The translations under genes were made by a program, and so were the position numbers. Source: Macrosoma leucophasiata (Eukaryota > Arthropoda > Insecta > Lepidoptera > Hedylidae). Taken from it: a stretch of 64,000 bases of DNA. The stretch is taken from NCBI GenBank assembly GCA_036365455.1, contig JAWQUS010000027.1, forward strand, positions 14,496,501 through 14,560,500, given 5' to 3'. Under the pieces are notes generated by a model that did no database searches, was not told the DNA's origin, and saw only the letters and a list, made by a program, of their open reading frames with translations. Shown piece by piece: positions 22,275-33,069 of the stretch (the first letter of the stretch is position 1; each line of letters begins with the position of its first letter).

Positions 22275-24254
22275 GGTAAAGTCACCAATGCCAGACAGTG
22301 ACCTAAAGGATGACACCTACGAAGAAATGTCCTTGTATTAAAAACAATTTTATTAGAATTACTCATTTTACAATATAATGGGATACCTAGCACCATCTAT
22401 GAATTGTTCTCAAAAACTCCCAACAGTTTCGAAAAAGAAATTTCAAAATGTCATCAGTTGTTGTCAAATAAGTAACGGAGTGAGCACGCGTTCCGCGATT
22501 TCTTATGTTTTTGGTTAAGGAAGCCGAAATTTGAAGGTGAGTTTTGAATTAATATTTATTTAAAAAATACTTTTTACTCATTTGATAACGTATTATTGAT
22601 AAGTTGGGATAATGATAAACGTGTGTTTGGTATTATTTTTTGTCAAATTATTGCAATGTATGATATGTCTACTATTAGTTCCAAAAATAATTAATATCTA
22701 ATAGATGACAGGTGTGTCAACCATTGGTGTTTCGAGATATTAAACTCATAAGTTTGGTTTGGCTCGATTTTGAACTCTATTCCCAATGAAAAGATTACTG
22801 TAGAGATATCAACAACTTTGGATAACTTTTACTAAAGGTAGACATGGTGTCTACTATTGGGGTATACATGATGTCAATTATTGGTTCTATTGTTCCAGAC
22901 TGATAATTATGCCGCCAATCAAAGGACAGATGTTTCGTTATTCTGAAGCTGATATGGACGCCACAATTCAAGAATGCAAACGAGGAGTTCCGACGTCAAC
23001 TGCGGCAAAAAAATTTGGGGTACCTAGGGTAACTTTACTGAATAAAGTAAAGGTCAAGACACCAATGAAAAAAAATATTTACCCTTAAATGGAGACCCTA
23101 AAACTCCCTGCAAAGAAGTCGAAGAAAAAACTACTCAAAATGTTGAAGGCTCAGTAAACACAGGAGCGTTTGAACCACCTATATCAAGTCATTATAGGCC
23201 ACAAGGAAGCTGTTCAAAGATTTCAGATAATATGGTAATACCTAGTCCATTTAAAAGATCATTGTTTTGGCCAACTCCTAAACAAAACTCAAAAGGAAGA
23301 AGGAAAGAAAAAGTGCCATCTGTTGTATCATCTTTGGAATGGCAAAGATACCATGAAAACAAAGAAAGGAAAAAGACTGAAATAGAGGATGAGAAAAAAA
23401 GAAGAGCTGAGGAAAGAAAAATAAAGAAAGAAGAGAATGAAAAAGCACGAAAACTTAAGACTGATAAGAAATTACTAAAGTAAAATAAAAATAGTTTAAA
23501 AAACAAACTTAAAAAGACTGACTATTATAGCTCAACTACCGAAGAAGAATGGGTAGAATCTGGAGACAGCACGAATGATATTTCTGATGAAGTCACTGAT
23601 GAGAAAAATGAAGAAGAAAGAAAGGAGGAACAGAGTAGAATTAAGCAAGGTGACTATGTTATCGTTAAGTTTCCTGGCAAAAAGAGATATTACAAATATG
23701 CTTGTATTGTCCAAAAAGTAACTAAAATAGAAATCGAAGTTATGGCAATGATAGCATGTGATGAATCTAAAACAGTATTCAAAGAAAATGATAGGGATAT
23801 ATCAGTGCTATAATTGAATCTCAAATAATTAAAGTCCTTGACGTACCAAATATGATTATAACTGGTGATAGAATTAAGTACAAATTTGATAGTGCCTTAG
23901 AGGTTGATGGATAAGTAATTATTACCTAAGTTAATTAAGTATATCAAGCACTGATGTCTTAAATCTCCAACTGGATTAATTAAATATGATGTCAACTATT
24001 AGTGCATTTGACCGTCTACTTATGGTGATTTCCTTTTTTTGTGATGTTAACTATTAGTACTTAAGGCAACATAAAAAAAAATTAATAGTAATTAAAAGTA
24101 TGTTGATTATTGCAAATTTTATTACTTAACATAATTTTCTAAGATACACTGCATTCGTATAAAAAAGCTGTGATTGTTTTGTTTGATAAATATATAATTA
24201 TTTCCATATAAACAAAGTGTTTTCCTTAGAGTGTCGAGCATTGGTGACTTTACC
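22275..24254 (+). mobile_element. Deleted pogo-like DNA transposon
   Basis: A 1,980-bp element with TIRs of about 20 bases (GGTAAAGTCACCAATGCCAG / complement at 24,235-24,254), flanked by TTAA, which is equally a TA duplication with A/T-ended TIRs. Inside each end are short repeats related to the TIR core (TGTCAACCATTGGTG, ATGTCAATTATTGG on the left, ATGTCAACTATTAGTG and TGTTAACTATTAGT on the right), as expected for transposase binding. The single gene is a broken, catalytic-domain-less remnant (22,909-23,813). Confidence 0.65.
22909..23813 (+). pseudogene. pogo-like transposase remnant: HTH_psq domain plus C-terminal tail, DDE missing
   Basis: Starts MPPIKGQMFRYSEADMDATI, and residues of about 10-55 form a Psq-type helix-turn-helix (AIQECKRG-PTSTAAKKFGVP-like order), the DNA-binding part of pogo/Tigger transposases. 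The frame shifts near 23,087 and continues in a lysine/glutamate-rich region (KERKKTEIEDEKKRRAEE...) with one in-frame stop at 23,481. It ends with GDYVIVKFPGKKRYYKYACI and a DISVL motif, the C-terminal segment I associate with insect pogo-like proteins. The roughly 300-residue DDE catalytic domain expected in between is absent, so the copy could move only in trans. Confidence 0.6.
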
Positions 24255-25566
24255 TTAAACCGATTTTTATAAATAATCGAATTTCATTGTTAACAAAAAA
24301 CATTTTTTAAAAGTTATTCAGAACCAACAAAAATACGTAAGTAAATAATGTACCTATTAGATGGTAAGTAAGTATATCAAGTCCTTTAACAAGTCATGTC
24401 TTTGAAAAAATCGCTTACGCTTTTAGTTACTTAATCGTAAACATTTTACGATTGAAGAAACGAAACATTAGGTAGGTATTTATTAACTATATTTTACTTA
24501 ATTTTACAGTTAAAATATCATCACATCTCATCCACTTGATATGTTTCTTTTAAAGCACGCTGGTATCTGATAAATATATCAATTCGAGTCCACAATGCAA
24601 TCAGATTAAGCTATGAATTTGTAAATAAGAAATTAGTTCAAGTTAGTTCGTACCATCAGCCTACGTTTTTTAAATATTGTACCTTGAAAAGTGTGTTGAA
24701 ATTGCAATCAAATTGAATTTTGTAAGAAGCAATCGTCAAAGAACTAAAATTCAACCATTCAGGTTTTATTATTGCGTCTGTATTACATTAAATCCGTTGC
24801 GTTATGACCTTCAATGGCTATTTAATGATACAATTAAGCCTTTTTAAGTAGGTATTACAAATAGTAGTCATTAAGAAAATGATCTTAAATGTGAAGATTA
24901 TAAGAAAACAACGTTCAAATCCGTGCAGTTGTTATGAATTGATGAAAAAGCATGACTTCGTCTTCGTTAATGCTCGCCATGCAGTTGATTATAATTTCAT
25001 GACATAGGTAAATATTAAAGTTCCCAATATGTTGCCACTTCTAAAACTTTAGCTAATTTTCACCTGCGTCAGAAATTACGGGCCCGTACATTACCACCTA
25101 CCCAGAATACAGCACCGGTGAAGACAACAATTTGGCTTTTCCTTTGGAACTTTGCCGTGAATGACAAAGAATGACTCTTTTTCTTTTCTTTTTACTCTTT
25201 GTTATCAGTTTGTAAAGGGGAAATGAGACATTCTACTGATATACTTTTTACATTAGTTTATTAAATTTAATTTTATCTTAGTGATATTCTTGACTTTACA
25301 TATATTTTTTATCTTGTTTGACATGTATATCAATTGTTGTTCACTTTAATTTATTTTGTTTGTTTTTGACGTGTCATAAGAGGTGCCTGTCACCCTAAAT
25401 GAATAAATGAGTTTCTGATTCTGCAGGTAATAAGACTATGTAAATATACGACCTGGAGGATTACGTAACTCGATGGCCATCGTTTGAACGACACTATAGC
25501 AGTAGGTAGGTACATATCCGTTTTCGTAAAATAACCTTTTTTTTTTAATTTCCGTACACTCTAATA
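24255..25566. other. AT-rich intergenic stretch with one SINE-like scrap
   Basis: A short minus-orientation piece of family S (GAAATTACGGGCCCGTACAT, ACCACCTA) lies at 25,068-25,115. Nothing else was recognised. Confidence 0.4.
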
Positions 25567-25983
25567 TTATGTGTTTTTTTTTTTTTTGTTATTTATGGCA
25601 TCGCTATTACGCATATTGCCAGTGTCAAGTAAAAAGATATTTCGTATTTATTTAAGCAGCGTAAAAGTTATTATAATATAGTCATCAAGCTTAATATGTA
25701 AGTATGTATCAAGTATATATGTTATCAAGTATAATATGTCAATCAAGTTATTCGAGTAAAGCGATGGCCACTTTACCAGGACATTTACAATGAAGTTTTG
25801 GAGGCAACCTGAAAAGTCGTGTTTTCGCACTGTTATTCTATTTCACTTTACACGGTCACTGTAATAAACCTATATCAAACAAAATGCCACTGACTTTATT
25901 CAATATAATTTAAAAATACACCAAGAAAATGAAATAAAATAAGAGCACCATACGCCTCTTTCAAGGTTCCCGCCAAAACCTCT
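25567..25983 (+). repeat. Interspersed repeat family C, copy 1
   Basis: About 415 bases, near-identical to copies at 41,340-41,744 and 41,760-42,081. Starts with a T run and GTTATTTATGGCATCGCTAT, then AGTTATTCGAGTAAAGCGAT and CACCATACGCCTCTTTCAAG, and ends GGTTCCCGCCAAAACCTC. No long frame and no TIRs. Class unknown. Confidence 0.75.
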
Positions 25984-25999
25984 ATTATGTGTTCTAGAT

Positions 26000-26391
26000 C
26001 ATATTGATGATGTCAAACACCGAAGAACAGGTCTGCAGTCTGTGGCCACATAGCGGACAAGCCTAACAACTATATCCGGTTTGATAAGGTAAGTAGGTAC
26101 GGAATACGGATATTCGCTAGAGAACACGAACCCATTCCACTAATGATACGCGAGGCTATTGAAATGAAAAAACACCCAAAATTTTATAGAGAAGATGAAT
26201 GGCGATTGTCCGCCTCATGGGATCCTGTACTTTATAAAAGTAAATCCCAGCCGCACCAATCTGTAAGACCTCGAGGTACTATAAGTCATGTTTACGTTTA
26301 TCCTGAACCCTACGCAAGGCATTTACGAAATCGACGGAAGAATGTCGTGTTAGTCTACCCGGGACCACGGAAGTTGAAAAGGTTTTGACGC
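26000..26391 (+). pseudogene. GIY-YIG/Penelope-like element fragment
   Basis: The frame reads CGHIADKPNNYIRFDK, then IFAREHEPIPLMIREAIEMK, KHPKFYREDEWRLSASWDP, which resembles the C-terminal end of the GIY-YIG endonuclease region of Penelope-like retroelements (REAIEI-K-...LS-AW-P pattern). The upstream GIY-YIG core is not present. The frame is cut at 26,383 by the inverted-repeat element. Identification is from recalled pattern only. Confidence 0.5.
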
Positions 26392-26764
26392 AGAACGTCA
26401 CTTTCGCAAAAGGTAATCTCGAAAAAATTGGTCACTTTCGCAGAAAGTCATTTTCGCAAAAGGTCATTTTCTCAAAAAGTCATTTTCGCAAAAAGTCACT
26501 TTTGCAGAATGTCATTACACACAATTATTTTCTCTGTATTATTAACTAGGCCTAATGCAGGGTAAAATAAATAACACAAATATCAGTAACCAAAACTTTA
26601 TTATCAACGAAGTCGTAGAAGTTAGACGGGAACGAGTAGCCGCCGGCTACCCGCTGCCGTGGCTAACCGCTAGTGCGTTAGGGCGCTTAGGCGATACGAA
26701 GGTTCGGGACAGCTAGTTTTATAAAAACTAGCGACTTACCCCGGCTTCGTACGGGTAGCATTTA

Positions 26765-27743
26765 TCCTACTACTATTATAAAGGCGAAAGTTTGTAAGTA
26801 TGGATGTATGGATGTTTGTTACTCTTTCACGTAAAAACTACTGAATGGATTTGAATGAAACTTTACCACAATATAGCTTATACATCAGAATAACACATAG
26901 GCTATAGCTTGTACATCAGAATAACACATAGGCTACAATTTTTGAGGGTTTTAATGTGAGGTCGTAGAAAAAACACATTTTTTGCGCTTACATTGCAAAC
27001 GCTCACTGAATCCTACAAGATAGATCAAAACAATTTACTACAGTATTGTACAACTTAAAAAGGTCTACAAAAAAGTCCGTGATGGTATATGTTTATCTCT
27101 TAGGAATAACCCACAATAACCATTTTTTATCCTTTACTTTGTACGAGAAATAATGGCTTATTTACGAAGCGATTTTAAGCAATACAGTATTAATCCTTAT
27201 CCAATTAAGTATCTTAAATACATTGTGCATTTAATAAAGATCAATATGGCTTTTTACAGCATGTAAATTAAATAAATATTTTCGAAGATATCACAGATTT
27301 AAAATGCAGAGTCATAGCAATTTCGGCGATAAATATCGTTTCGGTGATAAATACCGGCAGCGGCGCCAGGCGAACGGGGCGTGGGGGGAGCGGGGTAGGT
27401 GCGGTGGGGAAGAAGTGGCTCATCGCTGAGTGCGCGACCCGAACGCGGGCAGACGCGTGAGGGCAGACGTCGTTGACGGTTGTGTCCGTTTTGCGAATTT
27501 TCAAGGCACAAGCGATTTGATAAAAACGTATGGTCGCCTACTTTAAGTAATATAGGCCTAAGGTTAGTTATTGCCAGGTTTCTTTTTGGTTAGGAGTTAC
27601 ACGTACAAAAAGATACTTCATTTTTACGAATTACTTCATTGATAATTCAATTACTATATAGATAGGTTACTTACAGTTAATTATAACAAACTAGACGGGA
27701 CGAACCTGAAGTCCACGCGAACGAAGTCGCGGGCAAAAGCTAG
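26765..27743 (+). mobile_element. Non-autonomous Helitron carrying a GC-rich insert
   Basis: Starts TCCTACTACTATTATAAAGG after an A. It has the GCGAAAGTTTGTAAGTATGG and GTTACTCTTTCACGTAAAAA phrases typical of lepidopteran Helitrons, and ends GAACGAAGTCGCGGGCAAAA then GCTAG before a T. Directly upstream (26,705-26,764) are ends of another Helitron family (GGGACAGCTAG and CTAGCGACTTACCCCGGCTT). The interior 27,350-27,500 differs sharply in composition. Confidence 0.7.
27350..27500. other. GC-rich island inside the Helitron
   Basis: About 150 bases of G-rich sequence (for example GGGGCGTGGGGGGAGCGGGG) in AT-rich surroundings, followed by GCGACCCGAACGCGGGCAGA. Two overlapping minus-strand frames cross it, without recognisable motifs. 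It may be captured host sequence, which Helitrons often carry; the source is unknown. Confidence 0.5.
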
Positions 27744-28262
27744 TCATAGATATAAACCTTCCTAGGAAAACCCACTTCCCAACATTTTAAACAGGAACAA
27801 AATCCGTTCACAACTTTCCGAGATTAGCACATACGAGTACATACAGACAGAGAAAATAGGGGGACTACTTTATAATATGTAGTGATAGTGATAATGAAGT
27901 GAAGTGATAGAGATAGTGATTAAGCTGTAAGAAATAATCTTCCGTTCTAAAATGTGTACTTAAAATATATCAGTTTGCATTTTTTATAAAAAATATTATT
28001 TTTATTTTATTTATTTTTTTATTTTCACTTTGTAAAAACCGCGTATATCGTTTTCGCGCTTTTTCAGGAAGTAGAAAAAACTGAATATCTCAGACCCTAC
28101 TTCATAATACAGAAAAAAAAAAATTGTGGATGACATTCTACGAAAGTGACTTTTTGCGAAAATGACTATCTGAGAAAATGACCTTTTGCGAAAATGACTT
28201 CCTGCGAAAATGACCATTTTTTTCGAGATGACGTTTTGCGAAAGTGACGTTCTGCGTCAAAA

Positions 28263-29750
28263 GCGACCAAATCGTCAGGTTGATTTTACAAAATAAATCA
28301 TTCGTTCAGTATACTCACGGGAGATAAATAGGTAACAATATTTTTCATTTCAATGATGGTAATTAGGTATTACATTACGTCAAAGCAGTAATATAGTGCA
28401 TAGTAGCTATCGACACATCGGTATTTTAACGTATTAATTAATAAAACGATCTGTCGCATTTTATGTTATTATCATAAGATTATTTCATTTATTATTTTCA
28501 TTTTCTTCTTTAATTTACACAAAAGGAAGAAAATTTAAGTCTTAATTAAACACTTATACCCTTATGTCTTTGTCTTTTCGTCCCATTGTATTAAACAATA
28601 GCCATTCATCACAAGTAAAGTCTGTAAATCTTAAATTAGGGACATTGTAAAGTTTTAGTGACTTCCAGTATCGTCAGGTAGGGATCATATTTCTTTTGAA
28701 ACACAATAGCAGTAATGAGCTTAAAGATATATTTCCTTTGTTCGGATAACTGTCGCGCATAACAGAATCTGTATCGGATAAAAACAAAGCAATTTTTGCA
28801 ACTAATGGTGACTACATACAGAAAATTAGTCAAGCTTACTCCGGTCACGAATTCGTTAATTTAGTACGTCTCTGTCTATTTTTATCATACTATGTAGGTA
28901 ATCAAGAAATGCAACATCAAATTTGAATGCGTCGGTTTTGTCTTTTATTAAGCCCGGCAACTAGGTTCATAGAAATCCATATCTGTAAAAAAAATCACAC
29001 AGCGGGCGGTGACAAAGTGCAAAGAATCCAAGCGTACGGTCCATTGTGGGATATGTAAAGAAAGTCGGAACGAATTGTAAATCGGATCACAGTGCCGGGT
29101 GACGCCCATCCAATCCGTCGAAACAATCGACGGCCCGTATGGCTATTGAATACGGTCGATCCCAACATTATGCAACCCATCACAAAGGGCCTAAAGAAAT
29201 TCCACAGTGTTTATATATCCGAGAGAGAATGCACGTTGACTCCGCTTTTTGCTCAACGGCAGTCGTAAATCAGTTAAGCAATGGAAGTCAATAAGAGAAC
29301 CGATATTCGACTTCTTTATTGTGGGTCAGCTGCGCGTCGAACAAATGCCTACAACTGTTAACATAAGATTTCACTTTGTGTGTGACAATCGCACAGAGAT
29401 TACCTAAGACGCTGTTCTACATACTCCATATTATAAATGTGAAAGTTTGTAGGCTTATTTGTTTATCTTGTCTGTGATTCTACATAGGCCCGGTATTTGT
29501 AATGCGACGGAGAGCTTTATAAATTATAAACGGGCGTAAACTGCGGCCATAGATGTGCGAAGTAATCTATTTATTTTAATCGCTAATGTACTGCTGCTTT
29601 ACTATTTATCTTCAACTATTACTGAAATTGTAGAGGGTACTTTTAATACTACATACATATACGACAGAATACTTACCTAGTTGCACTTATCGTTCTTCCA
29701 GGTACCAAGTTATAATATTCTTACTCTTTCTTCTTTCTTCTTCTTAAATG
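28263..29750. other. Intergenic stretch, nothing firmly recognised
   Basis: Mostly AT-rich. The part around 28,995-29,180 is more GC-balanced and has a 62-codon minus-strand frame without known motifs. It could be a repeat without a second copy here. Confidence 0.35.
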
Positions 29751-30019
29751 TACAATAAGAAACGTTTTAGCTATCACATGCTGTCTTTTCAGTCGTATTG
29801 TCAATTGCGTAAGATAAAAAGTGATAAGGGCTCCCGCCCACGTCCGATAATCGGTTACCGATTTTTTATAGGAGGAAAATAGAACGTACTGAGAGCCATA
29901 GTGCAACGCCCACGTCCTACAAAAAGTCGGTGAAAAATAAAATCGGTGCATCCCGACCGATAATCGGTGAAAAATGGAACGTTCGGAAATGTATGCGTCA
30001 ACGCACACTACTCAAAAAA

Positions 30020-30069
30020 GTTCGAGTCTCGCCTGAAGTCAAATTTTTCTTTCCATTTTTCTTTAAAAA
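30020..30069 (+). repeat. Duplicate of the tRNA-like 3' half
   Basis: About 50 bases from GTTCGAGTCTCGCCTGAAGT through the TTTTTCTTTCCATTTTTCTTT tract are repeated at 30,320-30,369, about 300 bases downstream in the same orientation. Only the T arm and the 3' acceptor side are present here. Confidence 0.85.
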
Positions 30070-30265
30070 ATATTTCACAAGCATGTGTTAATGCGAAATA
30101 ATATAAAACAATTATTAAGGGTAAAAGCGACTTCTTTACGATATTCAATAAACTGCAAAGTCTATTATATCGGTTGCCTAACTAGCATAGTTGGCAATAG
30201 ATGGCGCTACTGCTACCATAAAGAAATGTAATAAATGTGAAGGAAAGATTTGACAAATCGGGCAG

Positions 30266-30341
30266 GACTTCAGTAGCTCAATTGGAAGAGCGGCTGGACT
30301 AGATTCCCAGTAGGCCGCGAGTTCGAGTCTCGCCTGAAGTC
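30266..30341 (+). tRNA. tRNA-Tyr-like sequence, probably a pseudogene
   Basis: Folds as a tRNA: acceptor GACTTCAG/CTGAAGTC, A-box-like TAGCTCAATTGG with a GCTC/GAGC D stem, and a perfect T arm GCGAG-TTCGAGT-CTCGC. The anticodon region GGACTAGATTCC resembles GGACTGTAGATCC of tRNA-Tyr with two bases missing, so the loop has no normal GTA anticodon. It lies inside a transposon with a 3' T-rich tract that could act as a pol III stop. It is more likely a captured tRNA relic than a working gene. Confidence 0.55.
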
Positions 30342-30866
30342 AAATTTTTCTTTCCATTTTTCTTTAAAATTTTTTGTTTCAAATACATTTGGTTGGTTAA
30401 CAAATACAAAAAAAACTTGCTTAAAAAAATGGATACATACAATGTTTCATTTGATGAACCGATAGGTGAAGGTCGACCTAGATTCGTCTCTAGAAGATTG
30501 TTCATAAAATTTACTAATAATAATTGACATTCTATAATATTTAAAAAACTTGTCGGTCAAAGTCTCACATCTTAGAGCAGCATGACGAACATTAATTATC
30601 CCCTTTCAACCCAGAAATTCCTTTTTTCACTTCTGTTCCTCAAAAGCCAATGACAAACCTTCCTCTGTAAATCCACTTTCCTCCTTATACTCATGAGATT
30701 CTCTCGGCTGTCTATGACGTGCTGCTCCACCGACAAAAAAAAACGGGCGTTGAGTCGGTCACAATATTGGACCGATTATCGGTCCTACAAAAAGTAGGAC
30801 GAGGGCGGGAGCCCTAAAGGAGAGATTAGCAGTACTTCAGCTAAAATACGTTTATGAATAAGGGGG

Positions 30867-31384
30867 TAAGTATTTTATTACGCCGCGCCGGTCCGTTCTT
30901 CTCAAGACATTTGAGGACCAAATGTAACATACCTAATGGCTACACGAGGACTCTAATATTATCTCAGACATACCTTATCCTCCTGAGACCCAAGTTATGT
31001 ACTAATATTAGAACAAAATCAACAACGCCCATAGACCCAAGCATAAATTTAAGTGCAATATCAAAACGCGAATGAGTATTGGTTCGACATTTACAGGGTG
31101 CGTTTATGATAACTTAGGGATGCCGAAACGTCAATCAGAACTCGAAAATATTTTGTTCTATTTTTAGGACATTGGGACATTAGTTCGTAAATAAGACAAC
31201 AATTTTATCTTTATTTATTCATACAAATTGCACAAATCAGTCTCAAAATTCTTGGGAAATTGTACGTATTAAATAAAAAACAAATAAATGACACTAATCA
31301 GTTTCAAAAATCTTAGAAAAAATACGCTTATTAATTAAATACAAAGATATTAATTCAACCTTGTAGGAACATAACTCAAAAAAC
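30867..31384. other. Intergenic, nothing recognised
   Basis: A 73-codon frame at 30,854-31,075 has no known motif and begins in the MITE. No repeats with partners were seen. Confidence 0.35.
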
Positions 31385-31760
31385 ATGCTGTGGAAAGCCT
31401 TTCTCAGTCCATCGATCACCTGCCTGAACAATAGCAACTACAGCAGTTGGGTTCAATGGTATATTCTTGCCTATTCTACCTGCGCGAGCTCTGCTTGAGA
31501 AAATCCTTGCATTCCCGTGCTGTTGTGCTCGTTCCCGGCCCCTGCTCCGCCCTTGTCTGCGCTGAACTGGAGGGATTAGCCCTCCAATTCAATGCTTTCA
31601 TCGGTCTTGGATCACCATCATCACTATTAGGTGATGAATCTGAGCTTTCGTGCATTCTTCAGGGTTGTATTCGCAGTTTTGATCACTGTCGTTTTCAAAA
31701 GGATATCCAATTCCTAAAGAAGTTGAAAGATGTCTTCATCTCTAAGACCTGAAAGACCGT
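31385..31760 (-). pseudogene. Degenerate coding remnant, possibly a transposase N-terminus
   Basis: On the minus strand three frames in succession give coding-like text: GLSGLRDEDIFQLL then a stop, a serine/aspartate-rich SSDSSPNSDDGDPRP, and GRIGKNIPLNPTAVVAIVQA. An acidic DED-I-QLL start and an SSDS tract recall piggyBac-type transposase N-termini, but the link is weak. Several frameshifts and stops make it non-functional. The plus-strand 101-codon frame here is its shadow. Confidence 0.3.
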
Positions 31761-33069
31761 AAATCTGTATGAACCTAATGGTCTAACACTAAAACATAAA
31801 AATAAATTATTGAATCTGTAGGTTTTTCATTTTATCGCCACAAATGACAAAGAAAAACGCAATATTATAATTCAATTACATACACAACAGTGATCGATGT
31901 GATAGTATTAGTACATAAGAATGTGACAGAAAAAAAAACGGTGTTACTAACTGTATACCGGCAAAATAGTACATGTTTTGATATATTAACTTATTATTTA
32001 ACAAAATAACATATAATACGTACCTGGATACCACAAGATTAATCAAATAAAATGAGATTTTTTAATTTACCCCTTCTCGGCTGACGCGGTATGACGGCCG
32101 GTAATATAGACGAAATGGTCAAAAAATTACACTTCTCAATGTTTTTGCCTAGTACTGGCACATTAACAAATACCACATGAACCTAAACTGACCTGATAAA
32201 ATACCCTGGCGCGAATTTTAAGTCTTTAAATCAAGTTTTAAAATTTTGTTTTAATATTATCACATTGGAACCAACTCGCATCTTAATATCTTTCGAACCG
32301 GGTCTATGAAAGTTCATGATTTTGTTCTAAAAAAATCACGCGGGAGCCCAGGAGGTTATATATAAATGAAGGGTGTACCAGCTACATTGAGGTGTTCCTT
32401 AAGAATTCATTAGGCAAGAACCCCATTTTTACGCTTGAGTTTTTATTGTTACTAGTTATTTTTATGTAGGTACCTACCTATCCAACTAACGAATGCTACA
32501 AAAACCTGGCTAGACTATGTACCTATGAATAAAAAAATATATGTAGAACAATTATGTGGTATTTGCGTAACATTCTAAATGCCACATCCGCCTGTCCATG
32601 AGGGAGACGTGGCATTTACCATGATCGTAAGTTCCGTGCTATAATCGATCGTATAATATTAAATGAGCGGCGAAAAGCTTTCGAAAAAAAATTACTGAAC
32701 TGAAAAGGAAATTTATAATGCAGATTAAATTCCTTCCTCAGTGAAGCACTTTACTGTTAAATTTAAACTTGCTGCCAACGACTGATAAGAGCTGCGTAAT
32801 GAGCACAAGCTACAAAGACCAACAATGGAAATAATGGCACGACTCTTTCTTTAGGATTGTCTTCTTATTGTTGGTATTTGTTTACACTGGTCTTGATAAA
32901 CAGCTCAGTGTTGAGAAAAATGGTCGATAAATTGACATATATCTACCCTGGACAGGCGCGGCATATCACGATATACCTACCTATGTTTAATTTTTCTAGC
33001 AGGTACCTATAAGGTATACGTTGGCTAATTTTAGTTTCTTTTATATCAGGTTCAGGTTAAAAGAAAAAT
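31761..33069. other. Intergenic, nothing recognised
   Basis: AT-rich, with no coding frame above 60 codons and no paired repeat ends noted. Confidence 0.4.

Larger units (their letters stand above)
26383..28262. mobile_element. 1.9-kb element with 133-bp terminal inverted repeats
   Basis: Ends 26,383-26,515 and 28,130-28,262 are near-perfect inverted copies starting TTTTGACGCAGAACGTCACT. Each end is itself a series of about seven diverged 17-18-bp units around GTCATTTTCGCAAAA. There is no transposase frame. A Helitron (26,765-27,743) occupies half of the interior, so the original element was about 0.9 kb. I could not find a convincing target duplication. The apparent ORF at 28,011-28,217 is only the translated TIR units. 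Confidence 0.7.
29828..30814. mobile_element. PIF/Harbinger-like element, 987 bp, TAA-flanked
   Basis: TIRs GGGCTCCCGCCC and its complement GGGCGGGAGCCC, with further inner symmetry (GATAATCGGT / ACCGATTATCGG, and CCTACAAAAAGT repeated). TAA lies on both sides (29,825-29,827 and 30,815-30,817). It carries no transposase frame but contains a tRNA-like sequence and a partial duplicate of that sequence's 3' half. Confidence 0.75.
29755..30866 (-). mobile_element. Second copy of the 16,978 MITE, split by a Harbinger-like element
   Basis: In minus orientation relative to 16,978, the pieces 29,757-29,827 (AACGTTTTAGCTAT...ATTGTCAATTGCG) and 30,815-30,866 (AAGGAGAGATTAGCA...CGTTTATGAATAAGGGGG) join to rebuild the MITE. 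The left terminus is eroded, and the right terminus ends at 30,866. The insert between them is flanked by TAA. Confidence 0.65.

Noticed and set aside
28011..28217. Minus-strand frame with IFAKSHFR-type repeated peptides
   Set aside because: It only translates the repeated units of the 133-bp inverted terminus.
30266..30341. Functional tRNA gene
   Set aside because: The anticodon region lacks two bases compared with tRNA-Tyr and the sequence lies inside a transposon with a partial duplicate, so a relic is more likely.
31447..31752. 101-codon plus-strand frame
   Set aside because: It is the shadow of a minus-strand degenerate remnant with better protein-like text.
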